Positions 18,830 through 28,821 of a stretch of 64,000 nucleotides of DNA are shown one piece after another. Source of the DNA: Clostridia bacterium (GTDB lineage Bacteria; Bacillota; Clostridia; Christensenellales; CAG-1252); the NCBI GenBank assembly GCA_017444385.1, contig JAFSWQ010000014.1, positions 62,001 to 126,000 of the forward strand, written 5' to 3'. The translations under genes and the position numbers were made by a program. The notes under the pieces were generated by a model. It saw only the letters and a list, made by a program, of their open reading frames with translations. It did no database searches and was not told the origin of the DNA. Position 1 is the stretch's first letter. Each line of letters opens with the position of its first letter.

Positions 18830-20941
18830 ATGAAAAGGCTGTTTTTGATATTATCCATAGCAACTTTGGTTTTATGCCTTACCCTTTGCGCAGCCTGCGC
18901 GCAAATCCCGTCGAACGACAAATCCGGCGAGGATCAAACGATAGACTATTCCAATAAAAAGATCGTGTTTTTGGGCGACTCAATCGCGGAGGGTATCATC
19001 GGCGTAAGCCCCGAAGAAGAAAGAGTCAATAACGCGTACTACGGTATTCTCGGGCAAATCAACGGCTTCGAATACGAGAATCGCGCGATATCCGGCCAGC
19101 AATCCGGTGAAATGCTGCAATTCATTTCCACCGAAGAGAGCGACGCGAATATGCCTATCTCTCATATCAAAACCGCCGATATCATTTGCATATCCATAAC
19201 GGGCAACGACTTATTATGGCACAACTTCCCCTGTATGCTCTACGAGATAGTCGCGAAAGAATTATTGGGCGAAAACTTCGTTAACGACGAAAGAGTAAAA
19301 TCCTGCTATCTTTACAACAAGTATTCGACGATAGACGATATAAACGGCGAGCTTTATACTCTTAAACCCGGCGACGGATTGAAAACTTTTGAAATGGTCA
19401 AAACGAGAGCAAAAAGAAATATTACCGCCATATTAGCTAAACTTCGCGAGTACAATCCCAACGCTAAAATATTCTTGCAAAACACCTACGATCCGGTTGA
19501 CGACGAGAGCGAGATAATAGCGGTAGATCTCGTAGAAGCGCTTACCGCTCTCGACGATAGCTACAACTTCCAAACCGAAGAAAGCGTCGCGATATACCGC
19601 GCTCTCGGCTACGACATATTGGGAAGTATGTCCACGATTTTGAGCAGTTTTGCTTCCGACGAAAAGAATATCTACTTCGTTGACGTCGCAAAGCGTTTTG
19701 ACGAAGTTTACAAAGCGGATCAAGAAAAAGGCAAAGCTCTTATCTTCGTCGACGGTGTTCACCCCTCGAATCAAGGCCACGCGATGATAGCGAGGATTTA
19801 TCAAGAAAGATTTATCGAGATGGGGCTTGCGGAAGGCGTTAAGTCGCTTGAAAAGTACAAAAATATCCGTATAAGTCAATTCGAGAGAATGTATAAAGAC
19901 GAGTACGTTCAAAAAGGCGGATCGGCGGAAAAGTTCATTAGCGGAGTAAAATCTGCGACGAGTATGGAAAAAGTGGACGATTTCTATTTCAAAGAAATAG
20001 AAAACCTTACCGCAAAAACCCATTCGAGCCCCATTGAAAACATGGTTACGAACGGCGTACGCGTTAAAGAAACCGAAACCTATCTTCTCTACGACGTAGA
20101 ACTTTCCAAAGCCGGCGCGGAAATACAGGAAGCCATAAGCGGAATGTTACCCACCATTGCCGAAAAGTATATGCCCGAAAAATCCTTGACTCTCAACACG
20201 GACGGCACGATGGAAATACGCTTAAGTATCGATCTTACGTCCCCGCTCATCAGTTCCCTTATCAATTCCGTTTTGGGCTCGATAGACGGCTCGGTCGTCG
20301 GCGCGATCGAAGATCAGGTCTACAAAGATGAAAACGGCAATATTACCGGACTCAAACTCGCAGGTGCGCAGGACGCCTATCAAGCGTTGAAGGCGTACGC
20401 GGAAGAACTATTCCCCGGGGTTGGGTTCGGCGAAGGCACTTTCGGTCAAAACTTCTCTATGCTTTACAATTCTTTGGGAATCAATATCGAGGGATTAGAG
20501 AGCTTCACTTCCGAGAAATACGTCGATAACGTAGGCTTGTTCTTGGATATGGGCGAAAACGGCGAAATAGATCAAACCACGATAGGCAAAGAATACGCTT
20601 CCTACGTCGATTATCTCTTGGCTTATCTCTCGCGTTATACGTTGGTCGTAGACGATGACGGAAGACAATTACACGTCAACAAACTGCCCGATAACCTTTC
20701 CGAGAAAATAAGCGGATTGACGAAATTGACGATAGTTATTTTAGCGCCCTATTCGCTCGTTACTCTGAAATCCACCGACAACGTCACTTACGACGCGGTA
20801 TATACGGGACGCTATTACGAAAAGACCTCACCTTTCCTCATTTTAACGAGAGACCTTGACGAAGACGGTTTAGGCACGATATCCTTTGCTAATCAAATGA
20901 TAGGCTTAAAAGTCACTTTCGACAATTATTCGGTAGAGTAA
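18830..20941 (+). CDS. Lipoprotein with SGNH/GDSL hydrolase domain and long C-terminal region of unknown function
   Basis: A predicted surface lipoprotein of 703 aa. The signal peptide (residues 1-22) ends in the lipobox CAAC with Cys23 as the lipid-bearing residue. An SGNH hydrolase domain follows: GDSIAEG (Ser51), ITGND (Asn126) and DGVHPSNQGH (Asp308, His311), the usual Ser-Asn-Asp/His set. This predicts an esterase or acetyl-hydrolase acting on carbohydrate or lipid outside the cell. Residues about 350-703 match nothing I recognise; the last part (SLTLNTDGTMEIRLS...) looks beta-rich. The GGAG site is 6 bases ahead of the ATG. Substrate unknown. Confidence 0.85.
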   Translation: MKRLFLILSIATLVLCLTLCAACAQIPSNDKSGEDQTIDYSNKKIVFLGDSIAEGIIGVSPEEERVNNAYYGILGQINGFEYENRAISGQQSGEMLQFISTEESDANMPISHIKTADIICISITGNDLLWHNFPCMLYEIVAKELLGENFVNDERVKSCYLYNKYSTIDDINGELYTLKPGDGLKTFEMVKTRAKRNITAILAKLREYNPNAKIFLQNTYDPVDDESEIIAVDLVEALTALDDSYNFQTEESVAIYRALGYDILGSMSTILSSFASDEKNIYFVDVAKRFDEVYKADQEKGKALIFVDGVHPSNQGHAMIARIYQERFIEMGLAEGVKSLEKYKNIRISQFERMYKDEYVQKGGSAEKFISGVKSATSMEKVDDFYFKEIENLTAKTHSSPIENMVTNGVRVKETETYLLYDVELSKAGAEIQEAISGMLPTIAEKYMPEKSLTLNTDGTMEIRLSIDLTSPLISSLINSVLGSIDGSVVGAIEDQVYKDENGNITGLKLAGAQDAYQALKAYAEELFPGVGFGEGTFGQNFSMLYNSLGINIEGLESFTSEKYVDNVGLFLDMGENGEIDQTTIGKEYASYVDYLLAYLSRYTLVVDDDGRQLHVNKLPDNLSEKISGLTKLTIVILAPYSLVTLKSTDNVTYDAVYTGRYYEKTSPFLILTRDLDEDGLGTISFANQMIGLKVTFDNYSVE

Positions 20942-20998
20942 AAGATAGTTTTGAGCATTTAATAATCACTAAAAACACTTTCGCATTATAGAAGCACG

Positions 20999-21037
20999 AA
21001 AAACGCGTCGCCCTTTCGGACGACGCGAATTTTGTTA
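20999..21037. terminator. Bidirectional terminator between the SGNH lipoprotein gene and eno
   Basis: The stem CGCGTCG / CGACGCG has a 10-base loop, with TTTTTCG on the minus side and GAATTTTG on the plus side. It serves two convergent genes. Confidence 0.85.
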
Positions 21038-21060
21038 TCAAAACTATTTTAACGTTCTAA

Positions 21061-22460
<1,400 letters not shown>

Positions 22461-22638
22461 TCACTTATTAAAAATCTATAAAATATTGTGAAGCAAAACT
22501 TGTCGTAGAAGAATAGCGTCGTAAAAGGTTTCCCACCCAAACGTAGAGTCGACTAAAAAGGCGAGCAATTCTCACATTATAGAAAGCACCTGACTTTTAT
22601 CAACTTTTCGGGAAAGATAGGGCTTTTTATTATTTCTA

Positions 22639-22667
22639 TTGACAAAATCCCCCTTTTGTGCGATACT
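22639..22667 (+). promoter_or_regulatory. Promoter for L-serine dehydratase
   Basis: A perfect TTGACA and GATACT (4 of 6) with a 17-base spacer on the plus strand, 28 bases before the chosen ATG. Confidence 0.7.
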
Positions 22668-22694
22668 TTCTTTGACAAATCAAAGGAGCCTTTT

Positions 22695-23879
22695 ATGGAA
22701 AGCATACAAGAATTATTCAAAATCGGCAACGGTCCTTCTTCTTCCCACACTATCGGACCAAAGAAAGCGGTGGAATACTTTCTGAATAACGGCAAAAACT
22801 ACGATTTTATTAGAGTCACTCTTTACGGCTCGCTCGCGTTGACGGGCAAAGGTCACCTTACCGACCATATAATACACGAGGTATTAGACTCTTATCGCCA
22901 CGAGGTAGTCTTTGACAAGCACACGGCGACCGAACACCCCAACACTCTTATATGCGAAGGATTCAAAAATAACGCCCTAATACAGCGGACTATGTTTATC
23001 TCAATTGGCGGCGGTAGCATAAGAGTTCAAGGCGAAGCGCCTGTCGTACCGCAAACCGTCTATCCGCACAACACCTTTGGCGAGATCAAAGATTATTGCC
23101 TATCTAACGACATAAGTTTAAGCGAATACGTTTTTAGGTTCGAAGGCGAAAAGATACGGATATATTTGAAAAAAGTCTACGAAACTATGATGGCGGCGAT
23201 AAATCGCGGATTAAACGCCGAGGGCGTACTTCCCGGCGTTTTGAAGATAGAGCGAAAAGCGAAAAGAATGTACAACGCGAGTAAGACAATACAAAACAGA
23301 ATGTGTTCTTACGCATACGCCGTTTCCGAAGAAAACGCTTGCGGCGGCGTTATAGTCACCGCGCCTACTTGCGGGGCGTCGGGCGTTCTACCCGCCGTAA
23401 TAAAGTACACTATAGAAAAGCTCGATCCGCCCGTCGATAAGATAATCGAAGGTCTTGCGGTAGCGGGGATAATCGGCAACGTCGTTAAAACCAACGCGTC
23501 AATCTCGGGCGCGGAAGCGGGTTGTCAAGCCGAGGTGGGCACCGCTTGCGCTATGGCGGCGGCATTCTACACCTACGTAAACGATTTCAGTATCCCTCAT
23601 ATCGAACAAGCGACCGAAGTCGCGCTTGAACACCACTTGGGAATGACCTGCGATCCTATAATGGGTTACATTCAAATACCTTGCATTGAGCGCAACGCGG
23701 TAGCGGCGATGAGAGCGGTAGACGCTTTTATTTTGGCTACTCTATTAGACCCCAAAGACCAAAAGATAACTTTGGATATGATTTGCGCGACCATGCTCGA
23801 AACAGGTAAAGACCTAACGAGCGTATATCGCGAGACCTCTCAAGGCGGTTTGGCGAAGTATTACAAAGTGGAAGAATAG
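22695..23879 (+). CDS. sdaA: L-serine dehydratase, iron-sulfur type
   Basis: Deaminates L-serine to pyruvate using an oxygen-labile 4Fe-4S cluster. I start at 22695 because AAAGGAG lies 7 bases upstream and the N-terminus MESIQELFKIGNGPSSSHTIGP is the family's usual one; this gives 394 aa. Beta domain first, then the catalytic alpha domain with cysteines in APTCGASG, SGAEAGCQAEVG, MTCDP and IPCIERN. It is one chain rather than the two-subunit form of many Clostridia. With serC-serA at 60.7 kb, the window encodes both serine supply and serine breakdown. Confidence 0.95.
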   Translation: MESIQELFKIGNGPSSSHTIGPKKAVEYFLNNGKNYDFIRVTLYGSLALTGKGHLTDHIIHEVLDSYRHEVVFDKHTATEHPNTLICEGFKNNALIQRTMFISIGGGSIRVQGEAPVVPQTVYPHNTFGEIKDYCLSNDISLSEYVFRFEGEKIRIYLKKVYETMMAAINRGLNAEGVLPGVLKIERKAKRMYNASKTIQNRMCSYAYAVSEENACGGVIVTAPTCGASGVLPAVIKYTIEKLDPPVDKIIEGLAVAGIIGNVVKTNASISGAEAGCQAEVGTACAMAAAFYTYVNDFSIPHIEQATEVALEHHLGMTCDPIMGYIQIPCIERNAVAAMRAVDAFILATLLDPKDQKITLDMICATMLETGKDLTSVYRETSQGGLAKYYKVEE

Positions 23880-24008
23880 CGACCTCTCCGCAATTTAACA
23901 AAGAGGATATATTTAGCGGCGAGGCAATTCAAAGCGGCGCATTGACGGCGAATTAAGGCAAAAACGCCAAAAATATCTAAACTTTTTGAAAAAAGTGATG
24001 AAAAACTC

Positions 24009-24037
24009 TTGCCAAGCCGCATAAAATATGATATATT
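24009..24037 (+). promoter_or_regulatory. Promoter for the tRNA array
   Basis: TTGCCA and TATATT with a 17-base spacer, ending 15 bases before the first tRNA. Confidence 0.75.
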
Positions 24038-24052
24038 AATACAGTCAATCAC

Positions 24053-24127
24053 GCGGGAGTGGCTCAGTGGTAGAGCGCTGCCTTGCCAAGGCAGATATCG
24101 CGGGTCCGAATCCCGTCTCCCGCTCCA
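24053..24127 (+). tRNA. tRNA-Gly (GCC)
   Basis: A full cloverleaf. Acceptor GCGGGAG pairs with CTCCCGC, the anticodon arm CTGCCTT-GCC-AAGGCAG is perfect, and the T arm reads CGGGTCCGAATCCCG. CCA is encoded. The anticodon is at 24085-24087. Confidence 0.97.
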
Positions 24128-24140
24128 ATTTTTTATATAC

Positions 24141-24215
24141 GGCACCATGGCCAAGTGGTAAGGCGTGGGTCTGCAAAACCCTTATTCCTCAGTTCAAATC
24201 TGAGTGGTGCCTCCA
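24141..24215 (+). tRNA. tRNA-Cys (GCA)
   Basis: Acceptor GGCACCA pairs with TGGTGCC. The anticodon loop is TCTGCAAAA with GCA at 24173-24175, flanked by GGG/CCC. The T loop TTCAAAT is present and CCA is encoded. Confidence 0.96.
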
Positions 24216-24243
24216 AAAAGAGTCGCAAAAGCGGCTCTTTATA
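24216..24243 (+). terminator. Weak hairpin between tRNA-Cys and tRNA-Leu
   Basis: AGAGTCGC-AAAA-GCGGCTCT (one wobble) followed by TTATATT. It may act as a weak terminator or as a processing signal. Confidence 0.4.
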
Positions 24244-24246
24244 TTA

Positions 24247-24332
24247 GCCGAAGTGGCGGAATGGCAGACGCAAGGGATTTAAAATCCCTCGTAGGCAACT
24301 ATGTGCGGGTTCGAGTCCCGCCTTCGGCACCA
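24247..24332 (+). tRNA. tRNA-Leu (UAA)
   Basis: A class II tRNA with a long variable arm. Acceptor GCCGAAG pairs with CTTCGGC, the anticodon stem GGGAT/ATCCC encloses TAA at 24280-24282, and the T arm is GCGGGTTCGAGTCCCGC. CCA is encoded. Confidence 0.97.
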
Positions 24333-24341
24333 TTACAAAAT

Positions 24342-24374
24342 AAGACGAACTTATAAAAAGAGTTCGTCTTTTTT
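24342..24374 (+). terminator. Terminator of the tRNA array
   Basis: A perfect 10-bp stem (AAGACGAACT / AGTTCGTCTT) is followed by a run of T. Confidence 0.92.
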
Positions 24375-24606
24375 TATTTCTTAAAATATTTGGTGATGTT
24401 CAATAAAAATCCCTTATAGTGATCTTATTGCTCATTAACGATTTCATAGTAATTCGACACAATGAAATTGGAACAATTATATAAATTTTATTTAATTTTA
24501 TTTGGTTATTTATCCTGTGACATTTAATTCAACAAGTTTAGTTTATCAACCAAATATTATTAGGCGGCTAACACAATGTATCAAATCTAAAAAATCAAAA
24601 TGTTTA

Positions 24607-24635
24607 TTGACATTTATATTTCACAAATTTATAAT
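24607..24635 (+). promoter_or_regulatory. Promoter for the InlB-repeat lipoprotein
   Basis: A perfect TTGACA and a perfect TATAAT with a 17-base spacer. The preceding AT-rich stretch (24375-24606) holds no gene or stem that I can support. Confidence 0.87.
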
Positions 24636-24712
24636 ATTGTAGACTGGTTTTTGTTTTATTTAAAGATTAACCAATTAATTAAATATTTTTTATAAAAAGG
24701 AGATAGCAAATC

Positions 24713-26752
24713 ATGAACAAGTTTTATATGTTGATAATAGCGACACTAATCGTTTTCTTATTGACAATTTGTGCTACTGCTTGTGGTGCTGGCGATACTG
24801 TCGAAGATTCTATTTCGTCGACTTGCATAATCACTTTTTATTCAAACGGCGGCACGGGAGCAATGGAACCAGAAAAGGTAGTGAAAGGAGGCACTTTTGT
24901 TCTTCTTGCAAATGAATTCAATGCGCCGACAGGACAGATGTTTAAATGTTGGTTGGTAGGCACGGAGGAAAAATTGCCTGGACAAAAAGTAACCATTGAA
25001 AGTGATACTATAATCGGAGCAATATGGCAACCAATAAGTACGCAAGGAGAGACAAACAAAAACGATTATGGATTCTCATATACAATAAGTTATGATGCAA
25101 ATGGAGGCAGCGGCACCATTGACCCGACAATAGTTGAGTATGGAGCAACTTATGCCCTTCCTGAGTGCACATTTTTAGCGCCTGAGGAGAAAATTTTTAA
25201 AACGTGGGAGATTGATGGCGAAGAAAAAAGTGTTGGCTATTCATTTGTAGTTTCAGGAGATGTAAGCATTAAAGCACTTTGGAAAGATATTGATACTGCA
25301 CCTATTATTCTAGTTAACGACTATTCTAAAGGCGTAAGCTTGAGTAGCAACTCTTATGATATAGAAACGCCTGATTCGGAAAACTTAAAAATGGATTCAA
25401 CGAGCTCAACTCATAAATTTAAAATTGCAAGTATATCCGGAGTTGAATTATATCGATTATATGTATTTCATAAAAGTTCCGTAGACGTTAATGTCGAAGT
25501 GACTTATTCGTATTCAAACTCATCAATTAGAACTGTGCAAGATGCTCAAACAAAACTTATCAATGCCGTGTCTTCATACGGAAAAAGCAGTACATCAAGC
25601 GATACCATAAACACTTCTATCAGTATTATGCAGGGAACAGGCGAAAAAAGTAAATGGCAACAGCAGTATTCTGGTACAATAGGATATAGTATAACAAATG
25701 GTTGTACATATAACAATGCCCAGGAACTAACACGTCAATCAACTGGGTATATTAGTCAGTCTGAAGAAGAAATCACCAATAAATCCCTTATTATTACTGC
25801 AGATTATAACAACTGCGCTCTAGGGTATTATCGAGTATCGATTAAAGGCGATGCGACGATATACGAGATAGTGGAAATTGATTATTTAAGCAAGCAAATC
25901 AGTAGTAGTTATTATATTGATTATGATTATTCCAGCCTTTATCTTGATTTGGACAAAAGCGATACAAATAACTTCGATGTCGGAAATATAATCAAAGATA
26001 CATGTGATTTATCAAAAGACGATATCAAAATGCTTTATGAGAACGTTATGACGAGAAAAGCAGATTTTCTCTCATCACGTCTTATGAAATCGGTTTCGTT
26101 TAATCTAAATGACGATATAGGTTCTAAAGCAAGTTGTTCGTCAACAGGGAAAGAGGTGATGTGTAATGATAAATATGGAGAACTTCCGACGCCGTATAGA
26201 AACGGACATAAGTTTACAGGGTGGATTGATTCTAACGGACAATCAATAAATGCACAGTCTACTGTAACTAAAGAGACTGATCATTCTCTATTTGCCACAT
26301 GGCAAGCCAATTTGTCGCAAACGTATACAATAGATGAAGTAACATTACATGGGTGGGCAAATGATCATACATTAGCTGGCTACTCCGCTACTTTCACACA
26401 ATTAGATTTGGAATATATTAAAGCAAACAATATGACTGCAACTATCAGTTTTTCATTTCATATAACTGAAAAAATCGATTGTTATCAAGTATTTGCTATT
26501 GCCAGTGATGCATTCTATCAAACAGCTTCTGGAAAACTTATAGGCCAAGCCACTTTTGAGGATTGTTTTTACTTAGATCAAAAAATCGAGACGAATAATA
26601 CCAAGCCAAGAGAAAGGGATTATTCAGGAAGTGTTAATATCGCGGCTAGCAGGTTTAAGAATAACAAATTTTATTTTTACCTTGGGGAACAAGGGGCTTT
26701 AGAAAACGAATGGATAGCAAATAATGTTACTATTACTGTGACATTTTCGTAA
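24713..26752 (+). CDS. Surface lipoprotein with InlB B-repeats
   Basis: A 679 aa predicted lipoprotein. The signal peptide ends in ATAC with Cys24 as the likely lipid-bearing residue. Two Listeria-Bacteroides (InlB B) repeats lie at about residues 38-106 (FYSNGGTGAME...GAIWQ) and 122-191 (YDANGGSGTID...KALWK). A third, degenerate one at about 460-535 ends TGWID...FATWQ. Between them is a Ser/Thr/Tyr-rich region of about 260 residues, and a last domain of about 140 residues follows; neither is recognised. Such proteins usually bind surfaces or partners. Base and codon use are clearly more AT-rich than in neighbouring genes, which suggests later acquisition. AGGAG lies 8 bases before the ATG. 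Confidence 0.85.
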   Translation: MNKFYMLIIATLIVFLLTICATACGAGDTVEDSISSTCIITFYSNGGTGAMEPEKVVKGGTFVLLANEFNAPTGQMFKCWLVGTEEKLPGQKVTIESDTIIGAIWQPISTQGETNKNDYGFSYTISYDANGGSGTIDPTIVEYGATYALPECTFLAPEEKIFKTWEIDGEEKSVGYSFVVSGDVSIKALWKDIDTAPIILVNDYSKGVSLSSNSYDIETPDSENLKMDSTSSTHKFKIASISGVELYRLYVFHKSSVDVNVEVTYSYSNSSIRTVQDAQTKLINAVSSYGKSSTSSDTINTSISIMQGTGEKSKWQQQYSGTIGYSITNGCTYNNAQELTRQSTGYISQSEEEITNKSLIITADYNNCALGYYRVSIKGDATIYEIVEIDYLSKQISSSYYIDYDYSSLYLDLDKSDTNNFDVGNIIKDTCDLSKDDIKMLYENVMTRKADFLSSRLMKSVSFNLNDDIGSKASCSSTGKEVMCNDKYGELPTPYRNGHKFTGWIDSNGQSINAQSTVTKETDHSLFATWQANLSQTYTIDEVTLHGWANDHTLAGYSATFTQLDLEYIKANNMTATISFSFHITEKIDCYQVFAIASDAFYQTASGKLIGQATFEDCFYLDQKIETNNTKPRERDYSGSVNIAASRFKNNKFYFYLGEQGALENEWIANNVTITVTFS

Positions 26753-26842
26753 ACCTCAATAACATAATAAAGGCTTATAATAAATAATCAGTAAAATCTT
26801 TCTAATCAAGATTTAATAACATTCTAGACATATAATATAAAG

Positions 26843-26881
26843 AAAAAGGGAACTTTTTTCTCTAAAAAGGTTCCTTTTTTA
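26843..26881 (+). terminator. Terminator after the InlB-repeat lipoprotein gene
   Basis: AAAAAGGGAACTTTTT pairs with AAAAAGGTTCCTTTTT, ending in a T tract. The arms closely resemble those of the hairpin at 48023-48057. Confidence 0.82.
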
Positions 26882-26935
26882 CTATAATATGGTATTATGC
26901 TATTAGTATAAATTAAGCATATAGGAGCGGGTTAT

Positions 26936-27307
26936 ATGAAAATCGAATTCGACGTGTTTTTAACTCATATACGATTGTACGTCAACGATGAACTTATCGA
27001 GGATCTTAGGATTGACGACGATGACGTTTCATCCAATTTAAGACCGAGCAATTTACCCGAAGCACGGCTACACGGTTACAGCAAAGCCGATATAGTTGAA
27101 AACGTTGTTGAAAACTGTTTGGCTTGCTACGAAGAAGATTTGGCTTACGACACAAACGGGAAAATGGTTTGCGTTTACGGCGAAGATTTCCCCGAAGGCG
27201 GCAAGGAAGTCGACGTATCCATCTTTTATCAACCATTAAAACAAGCGATTCTGGAATTTGTAGAGTTACCTGAAAAAGAGATGGAAAAGAAGGAACAACG
27301 CGGCTAA
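26936..27307 (+). CDS. Hypothetical acidic protein
   Basis: 123 aa, not recognised. It has no signal peptide or membrane helix, so is probably cytoplasmic. The sequence is acidic, with IDDDD near residue 26 and two cysteines at about 58 and 61 (CLACYEED), and ends in a short charged helix (ELPEKEMEKKEQ). ATAGGAGCG lies 6 bases before the ATG, which supports a real gene. It stands between two other accessory genes; no role can be read from context. Confidence 0.65.
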   Translation: MKIEFDVFLTHIRLYVNDELIEDLRIDDDDVSSNLRPSNLPEARLHGYSKADIVENVVENCLACYEEDLAYDTNGKMVCVYGEDFPEGGKEVDVSIFYQPLKQAILEFVELPEKEMEKKEQRG

Positions 27308-27491
27308 AATCTTCATTATAAAGAAACGAATAATACGCTTTTTGACCCAAACGAAAAGCATTTTTCGACGCGTCAATCCAACCCCGAAAGAGAGGCTTGA
27401 ATATTCAAGTCGGCAAACGATATGAATCGTAGTTCATACTTTGATAAGTAGTGTTACGATATTTAAAAAAATATAGTTTTAGGTGGATAAT

Positions 27492-28052
27492 ATGCTTAAT
27501 TTTCTTTTAGACCAAGAATTACCCGAACAAATAAGTAATACTTTTATTTGGTTTATAAACCAAGGCAGCAAATTGTGGCGGGATTATTTCAACGAGCTTT
27601 ACGTATTGTCCGACGAAGAAGGTCAACTTTTAACCGACCAATTACCCGAAAAAAGGAAGGCTCTTATCGAGGAGGGAATAAAATCCTTTCCCAATAAAGA
27701 ATACGTTAAACTTGTTGAAACGCTACTTACTACGTTAGACAAAGACTTGGAAAAAGCAAACTTTTTTTCTCTTTATCCCGATTACCATTTAGATTCGATA
27801 AACGCGTCCCTTGATTGTTACAGCACGGTAGGCGCTCACTCGTATATAGATACTCTTATTTTCGACGCGATAGAAGATATCAATAGAGACGTGATATTGG
27901 ATAAATACAAGCCCTTTTTAGATAAACAGGCGAACGCTCTACTTGAATATGAGGACGAGGTTGAAATGCTATGGGATAACGTTTATTATTTCGTTATAGG
28001 TGACGAGCCGCGCTTGTATTATTTCAGCGATTTGATCGAACGCAAAAGATAA
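27492..28052 (+). CDS. Hypothetical protein, mostly helical
   Basis: 186 aa, not recognised. I start at the ATG at 27492, preceded by AGGTGG at a 5-base distance, instead of the in-frame GTG at 27483, which lies inside that site. The protein is acidic, rich in Leu, Asp, Glu and Tyr, with no signal peptide or transmembrane segment and no Cys cluster. It reads as a helical cytoplasmic protein. It faces the feo locus convergently and shares a terminator hairpin with it. Confidence 0.65.
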   Translation: MLNFLLDQELPEQISNTFIWFINQGSKLWRDYFNELYVLSDEEGQLLTDQLPEKRKALIEEGIKSFPNKEYVKLVETLLTTLDKDLEKANFFSLYPDYHLDSINASLDCYSTVGAHSYIDTLIFDAIEDINRDVILDKYKPFLDKQANALLEYEDEVEMLWDNVYYFVIGDEPRLYYFSDLIERKR

Positions 28053-28092
28053 TTTTGACTATTTCGAATAAAATAATATAAAACCGTTAGAG

Positions 28093-28121
28093 AGAGGAAG
28101 AAGGCTACTTCTTCTCTTTTT
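28093..28121 (+). terminator. Hairpin at the convergent gene ends
   Basis: GAGAGGAAGAAG-GCTA-CTTCTTCTC followed by TTTTTCTTC on the plus strand. It overlaps the last codons of the minus-strand gene. Confidence 0.6.
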
Positions 28122-28290
28122 CTTCTTTGCGATAAGGGCATTTTGCGCTGCAAGAGGAACAACCTGAGCAAGACTTACCCTTACGGCGGGAAATGATCAT
28201 AAAAACTATCGCGGTAAGAACGCATACCGTAACCGCGACTATAACGAGAATAGTCGGAATATTGAGAGTTGAAAGAATTAGGTTTGTCAT
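28105..28290 (-). CDS. FeoB-associated Cys-rich membrane protein
   Basis: A 61 aa protein with one N-terminal membrane helix (about residues 11-33), a basic RRKGK turn and then the Cys motif CSGCSSCSAKC (Cys41, 44, 47, 51). It ends in a Lys/Glu tail. This matches the FeoB-associated Cys-rich family found next to feoB in Clostridia and other anaerobes. It may help handle Fe(II) or bind metal at the membrane; that role is inferred from context. It lies 531 bases downstream of feoAB, beyond a repeat-filled spacer, so cotranscription is uncertain. Confidence 0.85.
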   Translation of the reverse strand: MTNLILSTLNIPTILVIVAVTVCVLTAIVFMIISRRKGKSCSGCSSCSAKCPYRKEEKEKK

Positions 28291-28300
28291 AGTTTTTTAT

Positions 28301-28760
28301 TGCTTCGCGTTATGGGTCGCTTTTTAATCACTATTACTGCTTCGCGTTAGGGAATATTTTTCTTTTTATTCACTACTACTGCTTCGCGTTAGGGGATATT
28401 TCGACACGCGACAAGTCGCGGCTCAATATGACGTACTTGTACCCAAACGCGAACGCAGTGATCCTTCGAGAAAACCATAAAGGTTTTCGAGAAAGAGGAA
28501 CGACCGAGCATAAGTGAAGTTGACAATGCTTTGTCAACGAATAAAAGCGAAAGTCGTGACGAGCCCTCGTAGTCGAAACATCTCTTCCGCATTTCTACGT
28601 CTTTCTACTGCTTCGCGTTAGGGGATCCCTCGACGTTACTCGGGATGACGTACTTTTACTTTTTAATAGGTGATCCTTCGGATCGTAACAGGCTTCGCTC
28701 GGATTGTTTTTTCGTCATGTTGAGCGCAGTCGAAACATCTCTTCCGATTTTGGGTTTAAT
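28301..28760. repeat. Cluster of short intergenic repeat modules, left of feoAB
   Basis: The core TGCTTCGCGTTAGGG, or close variants, occurs at about 28301, 28338, 28380 and 28609. A module with GGATCCCTCGACG and CGGGATGACGTAC spans 28620-28653. A second module with CGTCATGTTGAGC and GTCGAAACATCTC spans 28712-28748, with a degenerate minus-strand copy near 28395-28440 and a partial one near 28570-28590. The same modules recur at 31353-31605. No gene is seen in 28291-28821. Confidence 0.8.
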
Positions 28761-28821
28761 CACTCACCGTTGGCGAATAAATACTTTTTAGTCGTTTATG
28801 CACTTGTTTAAATAACTTCTC

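Noticed and set aside
24247-24332. tRNA-Leu as an attachment site for an integrated element
   Set aside because: No integrase gene and no repeated tRNA 3' end were seen downstream, so integration at this tRNA is not supported.
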